Shown one piece after another: positions 35,445-44,685 of a stretch of 64,000 bases of DNA. The notes below the pieces were generated by a model. It saw only the letters and a program-made list of their open reading frames with translations. It was not told the DNA's origin and did not search any database. Within the stretch, counting starts at the first letter, position 1; the number at the start of each line of letters is the position of its first letter. This stretch comes from Brachyspira suanatina (lineage in GTDB: Bacteria; Spirochaetota; Brachyspiria; Brachyspirales; Brachyspiraceae). Location of the stretch: NCBI RefSeq assembly GCF_001049755.1, contig NZ_CVLB01000001.1, positions 2,064,995-2,128,994 on the forward strand, given 5' to 3'. The position numbers and the translations under genes are program-made.

Positions 35445-36428
35445 ATGATATATAATATGTGGTATGCTGTACTAGATTCTAAAGAAGTGAAAAGAAATAA
35501 ACCTCTTTTTGCTAAAAGATTAAACAAAAATCTTGTATTTTGGAGAGATTCAAGCAATAATATATGCTGTATAGATGATAAATGCTGTCATAGAGGGGCT
35601 TCATTATCTCATGGAAAAATTTGCGGTAATAATATAACATGCCCATTTCATGGGTTTCAATTTGATAAAACAGGAAAAACAGTAATGATTCCTGCTAATG
35701 GAAAGAATACTGAAGTTAATAAAAATTTCTTTGTTGAAGGTTATGAAGTTAGAGAATTATACGGATTTATATGGTTATGGTATGGAGATAAAGATAAGAT
35801 CAATGATAAAATAATGTTTCCAGATGATTTGAAAGATAAAAAATTCTCCTACTCTACCATAAGAGATGAATGGCATAATCATTATACAAGATGTATAGAA
35901 AATCAGCTTGATGTAGTTCATATTGCTTTTGTTCATTATAATACTATAGGAAAAGGAAATAAAACCGTAGTTAATGGCCCTTTAGTAGAGTTAGATGAAG
36001 ATAATAATATATTAAAATTCTATGTAAATAATGTAATTGACAGCGGACAAAAAGCATTAAGAGAATCTGAAATGAAAAAAGAAGATTTTAAATACTTTTT
36101 ATATTTTTATTTTCCAAATACTTGGCAGAATTACATATTTGAAAAGATGCGTGTGTTTGGAGTATTCGCTCCTGTTGATGATGAAAATACAGTTATATAT
36201 ATGAGATTCTATCAGAAAATAGTAAATATTCCTTTTATAAAATCTATAGTAAACCTTATAGGAAAAAAATATTCGGATGTTGTATTAAAACAGGATAAGA
36301 ATGTAGTAAAAACACAAAGCAGTAAAGAATCTTATTTAGGTATGAAAGAAGAAAAACTAATACCGGGCGACAAACCTATCATAATATATAGAAGCACTAG
36401 GGATAAATTAAAAAAATTAAATGATTGA
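35445..36428 (+). CDS. Rieske non-haem iron oxygenase
   Basis: 327 residues. The N-terminal Rieske domain has both cluster-binding pairs, CCHRGASLSHG (Cys-x-His) and CPFHGFQF (Cys-x-x-His), for a 2Fe-2S cluster. The following catalytic domain has NQLDVVHIAFVH, the Asp/His-x4-5-His mononuclear iron site of ring-hydroxylating oxygenase alpha subunits. The single-component length resembles the PaO/VanA-like subgroup. No reductase or ferredoxin partner is next to it. GAGGAT lies about 7 nt upstream of the ATG. An O2-dependent oxygenase is notable in a lineage regarded as anaerobic; the substrate is unknown. Confidence 0.88.
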   Translation: MIYNMWYAVLDSKEVKRNKPLFAKRLNKNLVFWRDSSNNICCIDDKCCHRGASLSHGKICGNNITCPFHGFQFDKTGKTVMIPANGKNTEVNKNFFVEGYEVRELYGFIWLWYGDKDKINDKIMFPDDLKDKKFSYSTIRDEWHNHYTRCIENQLDVVHIAFVHYNTIGKGNKTVVNGPLVELDEDNNILKFYVNNVIDSGQKALRESEMKKEDFKYFLYFYFPNTWQNYIFEKMRVFGVFAPVDDENTVIYMRFYQKIVNIPFIKSIVNLIGKKYSDVVLKQDKNVVKTQSSKESYLGMKEEKLIPGDKPIIIYRSTRDKLKKLND

Positions 36429-36449
36429 AATAAAATTAAAAAAAATTCA

Positions 36450-36478
36450 TTGACTAAAAATTAAAAATTTGTTAAAGT
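36450..36478 (+). promoter_or_regulatory. Promoter of STAS-like gene, leaderless
   Basis: TTGACT (36450-36455), 17-bp spacer, TAAAGT (36473-36478), then 6 nt to the ATG at 36485. Transcription would start at or next to the ATG, and no ribosome site is present. Confidence 0.6.
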
Positions 36479-36484
36479 AACCTT

Positions 36485-36862
36485 ATGATAGGTATTTCAT
36501 TTGAAAGCAGCTATTATTTAAAAGATGATTCTGTTATCATTATATCTTTATACAATAATATATATGATGAACATCTTCCTCAAATAAAAGATTTATTCTC
36601 AGAATTTCTTATTAAAGATATAAACAATATTATATTAGATTTATCTGATTGTCTATTTATAGAAAAGGAAATATGGGAATATCTTATAGAATTAAAAAAA
36701 GAATTATCTCATAAAAAAGGAGATTTAGTTTTAGCAAATATGTATGGAGTTGTAAAAAATGATTATAATATTATGGAATTATCAAATTATTTAGAATCTT
36801 TTAATAATATAAATAATGCTTTTTATAATTTTGGCATATTAAACGATATTAAATCAGCTTAA
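36485..36862 (+). CDS. STAS-like domain protein
   Basis: 125 residues. The order of strands and helices (SVIIISLYNNIYDEHLPQIKDLFSEFL, NNIILDLSDCLFIEKEIWEYLIELKKEL, KKGDLVLANMYGVVKNDYNIMELSNYLESFNNINNAF) fits a STAS domain, as in anti-sigma-factor antagonists. The usual DSSG phosphorylation motif is missing: the position reads DCLFIEKE. The protein may thus act as a non-phosphorylated scaffold or be a divergent relative. No ribosome site; a promoter box 6 nt before the ATG suggests a leaderless mRNA. Confidence 0.6.
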   Translation: MIGISFESSYYLKDDSVIIISLYNNIYDEHLPQIKDLFSEFLIKDINNIILDLSDCLFIEKEIWEYLIELKKELSHKKGDLVLANMYGVVKNDYNIMELSNYLESFNNINNAFYNFGILNDIKSA

Positions 36863-36912
36863 ATTTATTTTTATACTTGAATTTTTCTCTTTCTAGATAT
36901 AATATATAAATT

Positions 36913-37917
36913 ATGAGAACTATTAAAAATATTATTACTCTTACACTTTTCTTTATAGTGTTTTTTATAATATATTTTGGTATTTATTTATTCAAAGTTA
37001 TGGATACAAATAATATTTATCAAAATATGAATATTGATTTAGTAAAAAATTTAATGGAACATTATTTTTTAGCAATTGTTATAGTTGCTGGTATTTCCTC
37101 TGTAGTAATAATAGGAGCTTTAAATAAATTTTCAGGAAGCTTATCTACTATTATAGTAATAGGCATTCTTGCTTTATTTATAACATTATATCCGGCTTAT
37201 ACAGTAGCATTCAATAAAAACATAGATTATCTTAGAAACGAACTCAATGATAAAACATCATTATTTATAGATGATACAGGAAGATATTTTACAAAAGTTG
37301 ATAATTATTTAATAAAAGTAGGATATAAATTATTAGATAATACATATAAAAATGTAATATTAGTGGATCCTACAGTTATGGGAAAATTATATATAGGAGA
37401 TTATATATATATTACAGATAAAGAAATATCTTTACATGAAGTAAAAGAAATTAATGGTACTTCAGTAGTAGAAAAAACATCAAGTATATTTAATAGAAAT
37501 TCTATAAGTAATTATTTATCAAGTTTTACGGCAGATATAATCTTCGGATTTGAAGTATTCCCTATAATAGTGGCTTTATTAAAAATAGTAACTTTAACTG
37601 AAATGCCTATTTATGCTATAAGTCTATTATTTATTAATTTATGGCTTATGTTATTTTCATTTTATATGTTAGGGTTATCTCTAAATTCAAGGCAGTATAT
37701 ATATCATAATATACTTAATGCATTTTTATTATATGGTATAATAAAAATAATATTTGCTGTATCTATAGAACAATACAATTTATTGGAAGTAATAGTAAGA
37801 AATGTAAATTATTGGACTATGAATTTATATATGTTTATAGCATCATTAATCACTATAATAATTTCAATAGCCTTGAAAAAAATTCTGAACAACGATAAAA
37901 AAACAATTAATAATTAA
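36913..37917 (+). CDS. Membrane protein, unknown
   Basis: 334 residues. Three N-terminal hydrophobic helices (residues 8-105), a soluble extracytoplasmic or cytoplasmic loop of about 100 residues (NKNIDYLRNELNDK ... SIFNRNSIS), then three or four helices and a Lys-rich tail. No known family is recognised. TATAAT at 36898-36903 lies 9 nt before the ATG and no ribosome site is seen, so this too may be leaderless. ribF follows after 23 bp, suggesting co-transcription. Confidence 0.7.
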   Translation: MRTIKNIITLTLFFIVFFIIYFGIYLFKVMDTNNIYQNMNIDLVKNLMEHYFLAIVIVAGISSVVIIGALNKFSGSLSTIIVIGILALFITLYPAYTVAFNKNIDYLRNELNDKTSLFIDDTGRYFTKVDNYLIKVGYKLLDNTYKNVILVDPTVMGKLYIGDYIYITDKEISLHEVKEINGTSVVEKTSSIFNRNSISNYLSSFTADIIFGFEVFPIIVALLKIVTLTEMPIYAISLLFINLWLMLFSFYMLGLSLNSRQYIYHNILNAFLLYGIIKIIFAVSIEQYNLLEVIVRNVNYWTMNLYMFIASLITIIISIALKKILNNDKKTINN

Positions 37918-37940
37918 AGAAACGGATAAAGAATACTAAA

Positions 37941-38876
37941 ATGAATCGAATTATATATGATTTTTGTAAACTTCCTATAAAAAAAGATAGTATAGTAACT
38001 ATAGGAAAATTTGATAGCGTACATAGAGGACATCAAAAACTAATTAAATACACTGTTGATTATGCTAATAAAAACAATCTTATATCAATAGCAATAGTTA
38101 TCAAAAAGAAAAATGTATCAATATATAATACCGAAGATAATAACACTTTAATAAAGTCTATGGGTATTAATTACATAATTGTTATTGACTTTTTACCAGA
38201 ATTTTATACAATGGAAGCTAAAGAGTTCTTTGATAAACTCATAGAATATTATCGCATGAAACATATTGCTGTAGGAACTGATTTTGCATTCGGTAAAGAT
38301 AGAATGGGAGACAGTGAATTCTTAAATAAATATTCAAAAGAATGTGGTATTGGAGTAAGTTTTATAAATTTTTTAAATTATAAAAAAGATAAAATATCAA
38401 GCTCTAATATCAGAGAAGCCCTTTCAAACGGTGATGTTGTTAGTGTTAATAAAATGCTTGGAAGAGAATATTCTATGAGCGGATTAGTAGTTCATGGTAA
38501 CGCTTTAGGAAGAAAAATAGGATACCCTACTGCTAATTTAGAAATACCTAAAAATATTTTTATACCTAAAATGGGTGTATATAGTTCCACAATAAAAATA
38601 GGTAATTCTGATACTATATATAAAGCTCTTACTTTTATAGGTATTAGCAATATCAATAAAGAACTAAGAGTAGAAAGCCATATATTAGATTTTTCTAAAA
38701 TGATATACGGCAAAAAAATAACTGTTGTATTACTCAAATATATTAGAGATAATATAAAAGTTAATTCTATAGACGAAGTAAAAAAATTATTAGAAAATGA
38801 TGAAAAAAAGATAAGAAAATATTTCAAAAGGAGAACAAAACAATGTCTATCACAGCAGACGAAAAAGCAAAAATAA
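37941..38876 (+). CDS. ribF: Bifunctional riboflavin kinase/FAD synthetase RibF
   Basis: 311 residues. The N-terminal FMN adenylyltransferase half has [16 protein letters not shown] (GxFDxxHxGH) and [14 protein letters not shown]. The C-terminal riboflavin kinase half has [18 protein letters not shown] and [19 protein letters not shown]. It makes FMN and FAD from riboflavin. Complete length. The last 34 bp overlap the start of rpsO in another frame, so translation is coupled. Confidence 0.93.
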   Translation: MNRIIYDFCKLPIKKDSIVTIGKFDSVHRGHQKLIKYTVDYANKNNLISIAIVIKKKNVSIYNTEDNNTLIKSMGINYIIVIDFLPEFYTMEAKEFFDKLIEYYRMKHIAVGTDFAFGKDRMGDSEFLNKYSKECGIGVSFINFLNYKKDKISSSNIREALSNGDVVSVNKMLGREYSMSGLVVHGNALGRKIGYPTANLEIPKNIFIPKMGVYSSTIKIGNSDTIYKALTFIGISNINKELRVESHILDFSKMIYGKKITVVLLKYIRDNIKVNSIDEVKKLLENDEKKIRKYFKRRTKQCLSQQTKKQK

Positions 38877-39112
38877 TAAAAGAATTTGGTAAAAATGAAA
38901 AGGATACAGGCTCTACAGAAGTACAAGTAGCACTTTTAACTAATCGTATAACTTATTTAAAAGGTCACTTTCAAACTCATACTAAAGATAATCATTCAAG
39001 AATGGGACTTCTTAAAATGGTTGCTAAAAGAAGAAAACTTCTTAACTATTTAAGAAAAACTGATATAGAAGCTTATAAAAATCTTATACAAAGATTAAAA
39101 TTAAGAAAATAA
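38843..39112 (+). CDS. rpsO: 30S ribosomal protein S15
   Basis: 89 residues, full length. The conserved block [50 protein letters not shown] is present. S15 binds 16S rRNA early in 30S assembly. AGGAG lies about 8 nt before the ATG and lies inside ribF. Followed after 69 bp by pnp, the widely conserved rpsO-pnp order. Confidence 0.97.
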   Translation: MSITADEKAKIIKEFGKNEKDTGSTEVQVALLTNRITYLKGHFQTHTKDNHSRMGLLKMVAKRRKLLNYLRKTDIEAYKNLIQRLKLRK

Positions 39113-39181
39113 ATTTGCTCAATCAAATTTTATTATTTCAATACCCTCTCGGTGTTTTGTACCTAGTATAAGGAGTAAAAT

Positions 39182-41320
39182 ATGGTAACAGTTAAAAGTG
39201 TATTTTGTGGAGAGGAGTTAATTTTAGAAACCGGACTTTTAGCTAAACAGGCTCATGGTTCTGTAACTTTGAGACTTGGCAATACAACTATATTGGCAAC
39301 TGTTGTAGCAGCTAAAGAGCCTAATTTAGAATCTGACTTTTTCCCTTTGACAGTAAATTATAATGAAAAATATTATGCAGGCGGTAAAATTCCTGGTGGT
39401 TTCTTCAAAAGAGAGGCAAAGCCTAGAGATAAAGAAATACTTATATCACGTATAATAGATAGACCTTTAAGACCTCTTTTCCCTGAAGGTTTCAGAAATG
39501 AAGTTCAAATAATACCTACAGTACTTTCTGTAGATACTGATATGCCTACAGATGCTTTAGCTTTAATAGCTTCATCTGCAGCACTTACAATCTCTTGGAT
39601 ACCTTTCGGAGGACCAGTGGCAGCTGTAAGAATAGGTTATAAAAACGGTGAATATATAATAAACCCTAAAAATAGCGAACTTGTTACTAGCGAATTAGAT
39701 ATTATTGTTGCTGGAAGTAAAGATGCTATTTTAATGATTGAAGGTGAAGCAAAAGAAGTTTCTGAAGAGGTATTCATCGGAGCTATAGAATTAGCACATA
39801 AAGAAATGCAAAAATATATTGATATTCAAAATGAAATGGCTAGTCTATGCGGAACTCAAAAAATAGAACAGGAATTGTTTGAATTTGATGCTGAATTAGT
39901 AAAAATGGTTACCGAATACGGCAGAGATAAAATAGAAACTGCTAATTACAATCCTGACAAAACCAAAAGAAATGAAAGTATGGATAATGCTTTTAACGAA
40001 ATAGAAGAATATATCAAAACTAAAGTAGAAGACGAGAAGTTAATATCTCAAGTTAAAGGTATTTGCCATTCTATAGAAGAAGAAATAGTTAGAGAGGCTA
40101 TAGTAGAAAAATGTATGCGTCCTGACGGAAGAGCATTAGATGAAATTCGTCCTATAACTACTATGACAAATCTTATTCCTAGAGTACATGGTTCTGCCCT
40201 TTTCACTAGAGGACAAACTCAATGTTTATCTATAGTTACATTAGGAAGTGAGAAAGATGCTCAATTAATGGACGATATATACGGCAAAGAAAATAAAACA
40301 TTCATGCTTCACTATAATTTCCCTCCATTCTCTGTAGGAGAAGTTGGAAGATATGGTGCTCCTGGAAGAAGAGAAATAGGACATGGTAATTTAGCTGAAA
40401 GATCTTTCAATGCTGTACTTCCTCCAAAAGATAAATTCCCATACACTATAAGAGTAGTTGCTGAAATATTAGAAAGTAATGGTTCTTCATCAATGGCTAC
40501 AATATGTGCCTCTACTATGTCATTACTTTCAGCAGGTGTTCCTCTTAATGCTAGCGTTGCAGGTATTGCTATGGGACTTGCTACATACAAAGACGGCTAT
40601 AAAATACTTACAGATATACAAGGTGTAGAAGATCACTTAGGGGATATGGATTTCAAAGTGGCAGGAACTCGTAAAGGTATTACTGCTTTCCAATTGGATA
40701 TTAAACTTACAGGAATCTCTGCTCAAATATTAAAAGAAGCATTAGAGCAGGCTAAAAAAGCAAGATATTTTATACTTGATAAAATAGATGCTACTATAGC
40801 TAATGCAGGAGAGATTTCTGATTTTGCTCCTAAATACAAAACTATGGATGTTAATCCTGAAAAAATAAGAGTATTAATAGGACCTGGCGGAAAAAATATA
40901 AAAGCTATAATAGAAGAAACTGGAAGCGATGTAGAAATACAAGATATCGGTGTAGTTAATATATTTGCTCCTGACACTCCTACTCTAGATAAAACTATAA
41001 AACTTATCAACTCTTATGTTAAAGACCCTGAAGTCGGTGAAGTTTATGACGGAATAGTTAAAGACATCAAAGATTTCGGTGCTTTCGTTGAGATACTTCC
41101 TGGAGTAGAAGGACTTTGTCATATATCTGAACTTGCTTATAAACATGTTATGAATGTTGAGGAAGTTCTAAAAATCGGCGATGAAGTGAAAGTAAAAATA
41201 TTAGATGTTAAGGGCGGTAAATATTCTTTAAGCAGAAAAGCATTGCTTGAAAAACCTGCTGATTATGTTGAAGAAGAGTACACTAAAAAAGAAAAAAAAC
41301 ATGGTAAAAAAAGATTCTAA
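39182..41320 (+). CDS. pnp: Polyribonucleotide nucleotidyltransferase (PNPase)
   Basis: 712 residues. Two RNase PH domains (first with GGKIPGGFFKREAKPRDKEILISRIIDRPLRPLFPEGF; second with RPDGRALDEIRPIT, GEVGRYGAPGRREIGHGNLAERSF), a KH domain (GPGGKNIKAIIEETG) and an S1 domain (GEVYDGIVKDIKDFGAFVEILPGVEGLCHISEL). The enzyme degrades RNA 3' to 5' using phosphate. AAGGAG precedes the ATG. The basic Lys-rich tail EEYTKKEKKHGKKRF closes the protein. A terminator follows at 41352. Confidence 0.97.
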   Translation: MVTVKSVFCGEELILETGLLAKQAHGSVTLRLGNTTILATVVAAKEPNLESDFFPLTVNYNEKYYAGGKIPGGFFKREAKPRDKEILISRIIDRPLRPLFPEGFRNEVQIIPTVLSVDTDMPTDALALIASSAALTISWIPFGGPVAAVRIGYKNGEYIINPKNSELVTSELDIIVAGSKDAILMIEGEAKEVSEEVFIGAIELAHKEMQKYIDIQNEMASLCGTQKIEQELFEFDAELVKMVTEYGRDKIETANYNPDKTKRNESMDNAFNEIEEYIKTKVEDEKLISQVKGICHSIEEEIVREAIVEKCMRPDGRALDEIRPITTMTNLIPRVHGSALFTRGQTQCLSIVTLGSEKDAQLMDDIYGKENKTFMLHYNFPPFSVGEVGRYGAPGRREIGHGNLAERSFNAVLPPKDKFPYTIRVVAEILESNGSSSMATICASTMSLLSAGVPLNASVAGIAMGLATYKDGYKILTDIQGVEDHLGDMDFKVAGTRKGITAFQLDIKLTGISAQILKEALEQAKKARYFILDKIDATIANAGEISDFAPKYKTMDVNPEKIRVLIGPGGKNIKAIIEETGSDVEIQDIGVVNIFAPDTPTLDKTIKLINSYVKDPEVGEVYDGIVKDIKDFGAFVEILPGVEGLCHISELAYKHVMNVEEVLKIGDEVKVKILDVKGGKYSLSRKALLEKPADYVEEEYTKKEKKHGKKRF

Positions 41321-41351
41321 TTAAAAATTCAAATAAATAATTTTTAATGAT

Positions 41352-41387
41352 AAAAGGCTGTTATAAAAATATAATAGCCTTTTTTAT
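41352..41387 (+). terminator. Terminator of rpsO-pnp
   Basis: AAAAGGCTGTTAT pairs with ATAATAGCCTTTT and runs into a T-rich stretch. Confidence 0.9.
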
Positions 41388-41506
41388 TTAACAAAAATAT
41401 TTTTAACTTTAATTCTAATGATCAATATAATTTAATGCTAATTAAAATATTTACTAAAAATATATTATATGATATTATTGAAACAATTAATATTAAGGAT
41501 TCTGCC

Positions 41507-42913
41507 ATGAAAAATAAAATCATTCTAATTCTGATGATAACTCTAACAATAGTAATAGCTTTATATGCAAGTGATGAAACTAATAATGATAAAATAAAAG
41601 AAACTATTCTTAACAATGAAGTAACAAATACAACACAAATAAAAAATAATGAAAGCAATAATGATAAAGTAAAAGATAGTACTATAAATAATACAGAAAC
41701 AACAGATGATGTACAAATAGAAGATAATACATTAATAGAGCCTGACAAAGAAGCTGATGAATATACTGAAGATGAGGAAATAAAAGATAATAGCACTTTT
41801 AATGAAAGTAATAATGATAAATTAAAAAATACAGTAACTACAAATGAAATAATAATGCCTAGTGAAGAATTATTAAAACTATTAGAAAAAAATAAAAAGA
41901 AAACAGGAGTTGCGGAAATAATTGAATTAATAAATAAAGGCGGTATAAATGCTGCTTCAAAAGATCAACTTATTATAGGCGATGTTACACACTATACTAA
42001 TTCTACCCCTTTAATAATAGCTTCATCATACGGGCATTATGATATAGCAAAAGCTTTGATTGATAATGGTGCTTTGGTTAATTTAAGAGCAGACGATGGA
42101 TTTAATGCTTTAATGGAAGCTGTAAGAACTGATAATATAGAGATGGCAAAATTACTAATAAACAATAATTCTAATATAAATATAAAAAATAAAGATGGTG
42201 AAAATATGATTATGATTGCATGCGAAAACGGCAATGAAGAAATGTTTAATCTATTAGTAGAAAATAATGCAGATATAAATGAAAAATCATCTTGGGGAGC
42301 ATCTGCACTTATTTATGCTTCTGAAAAAGGCAATATCAACATAATGAAATATTTAATAGATAATGGAATAGATGTTAATGGAAAAGCCGATTATAATGGG
42401 GATACTCCATTACTTTGGGCTGTTACAGGAGAGAATCCTTATGAAGCTTCAAAACTTTTAATAGAAAATGGTGCCAATGTAAATGCTACAAATGATGGCG
42501 GAGTTGCTCCTGCTACTATACTTTCAGCATCTGTTCCTGAAGTAGTTAAACTTTTAAAAGATAATGGTGCCGATTTAGATACAAAATTTTTAGATTATTA
42601 TCCTCCTATGGCAATTGCTGCAGGTGAGGGTAATTTAGAAATAGTTAAGGCATTGGTTGAAAATGGGGCTGATGTGAACTATTATCCTAATGATATAAAC
42701 TATACAGCGATATTTCATGCTATAGACAAACATAATTATGAAGTTGCTGAATATTTATTTAAAAATGGTGTTGATTTAAATATAAAAATGAAACCTGATA
42801 ATGACTATGGCAGAAGTATAAAAGAAAGCTACAATGTTTTAGAATATGCTGAGGCTATTCAGGATAAAAAAATGATTGACATAGTAAGTAAATATTATAA
42901 AAATAAAAAATAA
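41507..42913 (+). CDS. Large exported ankyrin-repeat protein (copy 1)
   Basis: 468 residues from the ATG at 41507 (AAGGA 7 nt upstream). A signal peptide (MKNKIILILMITLTIVIALYA) is followed by about 110 residues of low-complexity Asn/Asp/Thr/Glu-rich sequence with repeated NNDKVKD and NNTETTD, and then about nine ankyrin units from HYTNSTPLIIASSYGHYDIAKALIDNGALVN to the end. Over 80 percent identical by eye to the gene at 43318. The acidic leader may be a flexible stalk. Probably a secreted or surface binding protein; partner unknown. Confidence 0.88.
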   Translation: MKNKIILILMITLTIVIALYASDETNNDKIKETILNNEVTNTTQIKNNESNNDKVKDSTINNTETTDDVQIEDNTLIEPDKEADEYTEDEEIKDNSTFNESNNDKLKNTVTTNEIIMPSEELLKLLEKNKKKTGVAEIIELINKGGINAASKDQLIIGDVTHYTNSTPLIIASSYGHYDIAKALIDNGALVNLRADDGFNALMEAVRTDNIEMAKLLINNNSNINIKNKDGENMIMIACENGNEEMFNLLVENNADINEKSSWGASALIYASEKGNINIMKYLIDNGIDVNGKADYNGDTPLLWAVTGENPYEASKLLIENGANVNATNDGGVAPATILSASVPEVVKLLKDNGADLDTKFLDYYPPMAIAAGEGNLEIVKALVENGADVNYYPNDINYTAIFHAIDKHNYEVAEYLFKNGVDLNIKMKPDNDYGRSIKESYNVLEYAEAIQDKKMIDIVSKYYKNKK

Positions 42914-42928
42914 TTATAATTTTAATGT

Positions 42929-43252
42929 ATATTTAAAATTTTTAAGTTTGTCAATTTTTTTATTGTTCTTTTTCCCGCCGCACGCCACAGGCGGACTTCG
43001 TCAAGAACCAAAAAGTGCAAGTATAATATTAGTACTAAATCATACTAAAATCGTATTACATGTAAGATAATTTATTAAATTAAAGACCAAATGTAGCCTT
43101 TCGCAAAGTGTATCCGAGTTTATCAAGGATATAACTTCTTTGTGGCACCAAAAGAAGTGGGGTGCGGCACGCTGTGTACTTCGTAAGGGCAAAGTGCAGA
43201 TATTTAAAATTTAAAAAAATTATTTTGACAAAATATAGTTGTTTAGGTATAT
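42929..43252 (-). mobile_element. MITE-like dispersed element, copy D
   Basis: About 324 bp, reverse orientation to A, C and E. On the plus strand it begins ATATTTAAAATTTTTAAG and ends GTTGTTTAGGTATAT. The core repeats blocks of copies C and E in reverse. Its right end abuts exactly the point where the sequence upstream of copy 2 becomes homologous to that upstream of copy 1 (43253 vs 41441). That right end also reads as TTGACA, 17 bp, TATATA, pointing into the ankyrin gene at 43318. Confidence 0.82.
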
Positions 43253-43254
43253 AT
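43226..43254 (+). promoter_or_regulatory. Promoter-like end of element copy D facing ankyrin copy 2
   Basis: TTGACA, 17-bp spacer ending GTTTAGG, then TATATA. It points to the gene at 43318. Both hexamers are close to sigma-70 consensus. Function inferred only. Confidence 0.5.
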
Positions 43255-43317
43255 TAAAATATTTACTAAAAATATATTATATGATATTATTAAAACATTA
43301 ATATTAAGGAACGTTTT

Positions 43318-44682
43318 ATGAAAAATAAAATCATTCTCATTCTGATGACAACTCTAATTACAGTAATAACTTTATATGCGGCAAATAATGAAAGCAATAA
43401 TGATAAAGTAAAAGAGAGCATTATAAATAATACAGAAACAACAGATAATGTAAAAGATACAGAAGACACACAAATAGAAGATAATACATTAATAGAACCT
43501 GACACAGAAGCTGATGAATATGCTGAAAATGAAAATATAAAAGAAGAAACAAAAGATAATAGCACTTTTAATGGAAGCAATAATGAAAAGTTAAAAAACA
43601 CAGTAATGACAAATGAAATAATAATGCCTAGTGAAGAACTATTAAAACTATTAGAAAAAAATAAAAATAAAACAGGCGTTGCGGAAATGATAGAATTAAT
43701 AAATGATGGCGGTATAAATGCTGCTTCAAAAGATCAACTTATTATAAGCGATGTTACACACTATACTAATTCTACCCCTTTAATGATAGCTTCATCATAC
43801 GGGCATTATGATATAGCAAAAGCTTTGATTGATAATGGGGCTTTGGTTAATTTAAGAGCAGACGATGGATTTAATGCTTTAATGGAAGCTGTAAGAACTG
43901 ATAATATAAAGATGGCAAAATTATTAATAGAACATGACTCTGATATAAATATAAAAAATAAAGACGGCAAAAATATGATTATGATTGCATGCGAAAACGG
44001 CAATGAAGAAATATTTAATCTATTACTAGAAAATAATGCAGATATAAATGAAAAATCATCTTGGGGAGCATCTGCACTTATTTATGCTTCTGAAAAAGGA
44101 AATATTAATATAATGAAATATTTAATAGATAATGGAATAGATGTTAATGGAAAAGCTGATGATAATGGGGATACTCCATTACTTTGGGCCGTTACAGGAC
44201 AAAATCCTTATGAAGCTTCAAAGCTTTTAATAGAAAATGGTGCTGATGTGAATGCTACAAATAATAGCGGAGTTGCTCCTGCTACTATACTTGCCGGATC
44301 TGTTCCTGAAGTAGTTAAACTTTTAAAAGATAATGGTGCTGATTTAGATACAAAATTTACAGATGATGCTCCTCCTATAGCAATTGCTGCAAGCGTTGGT
44401 AATTTAGAAATAGTTAAAGCATTAGTTGAAAATGGTGCTGATGTGAATTATTATCCTAATGATATGAATTATACTGCAATATATCATGCTATAGATCAAG
44501 GCTATTATGAAGTTGCTGAATATTTATTTAAAAACGGAGTAGATTTAAATATAGAATTAAAACCTTCTAATGTTTATGGAGGTGCTATAAAAGAAAGATA
44601 TAATCTTTTGGAATATGCTGAGGCTATGCAGGATAAAAAAATGATTAACATAGTAAGCAAATATTATAAAAAGAAAAAATAA
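43318..44682 (+). CDS. Large exported ankyrin-repeat protein (copy 2)
   Basis: 454 residues. Same plan as the gene at 41507: signal peptide, acidic Asn-rich leader (a little shorter, with NVKDTEDTQIEDN), then about nine ankyrin units. AAGGAA precedes the ATG. Homology also covers about 65 bp upstream, so the duplication included promoter-proximal DNA; element copy D lies exactly at its edge. The ankyrin part is most conserved in the first five units, while the last three have more replacements (for example YYPPMAIAAGEG against DAPPIAIAASVG). Both genes look intact. Confidence 0.88.
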   Translation: MKNKIILILMTTLITVITLYAANNESNNDKVKESIINNTETTDNVKDTEDTQIEDNTLIEPDTEADEYAENENIKEETKDNSTFNGSNNEKLKNTVMTNEIIMPSEELLKLLEKNKNKTGVAEMIELINDGGINAASKDQLIISDVTHYTNSTPLMIASSYGHYDIAKALIDNGALVNLRADDGFNALMEAVRTDNIKMAKLLIEHDSDINIKNKDGKNMIMIACENGNEEIFNLLLENNADINEKSSWGASALIYASEKGNINIMKYLIDNGIDVNGKADDNGDTPLLWAVTGQNPYEASKLLIENGADVNATNNSGVAPATILAGSVPEVVKLLKDNGADLDTKFTDDAPPIAIAASVGNLEIVKALVENGADVNYYPNDMNYTAIYHAIDQGYYEVAEYLFKNGVDLNIELKPSNVYGGAIKERYNLLEYAEAMQDKKMINIVSKYYKKKK

Positions 44683-44685
44683 AAA

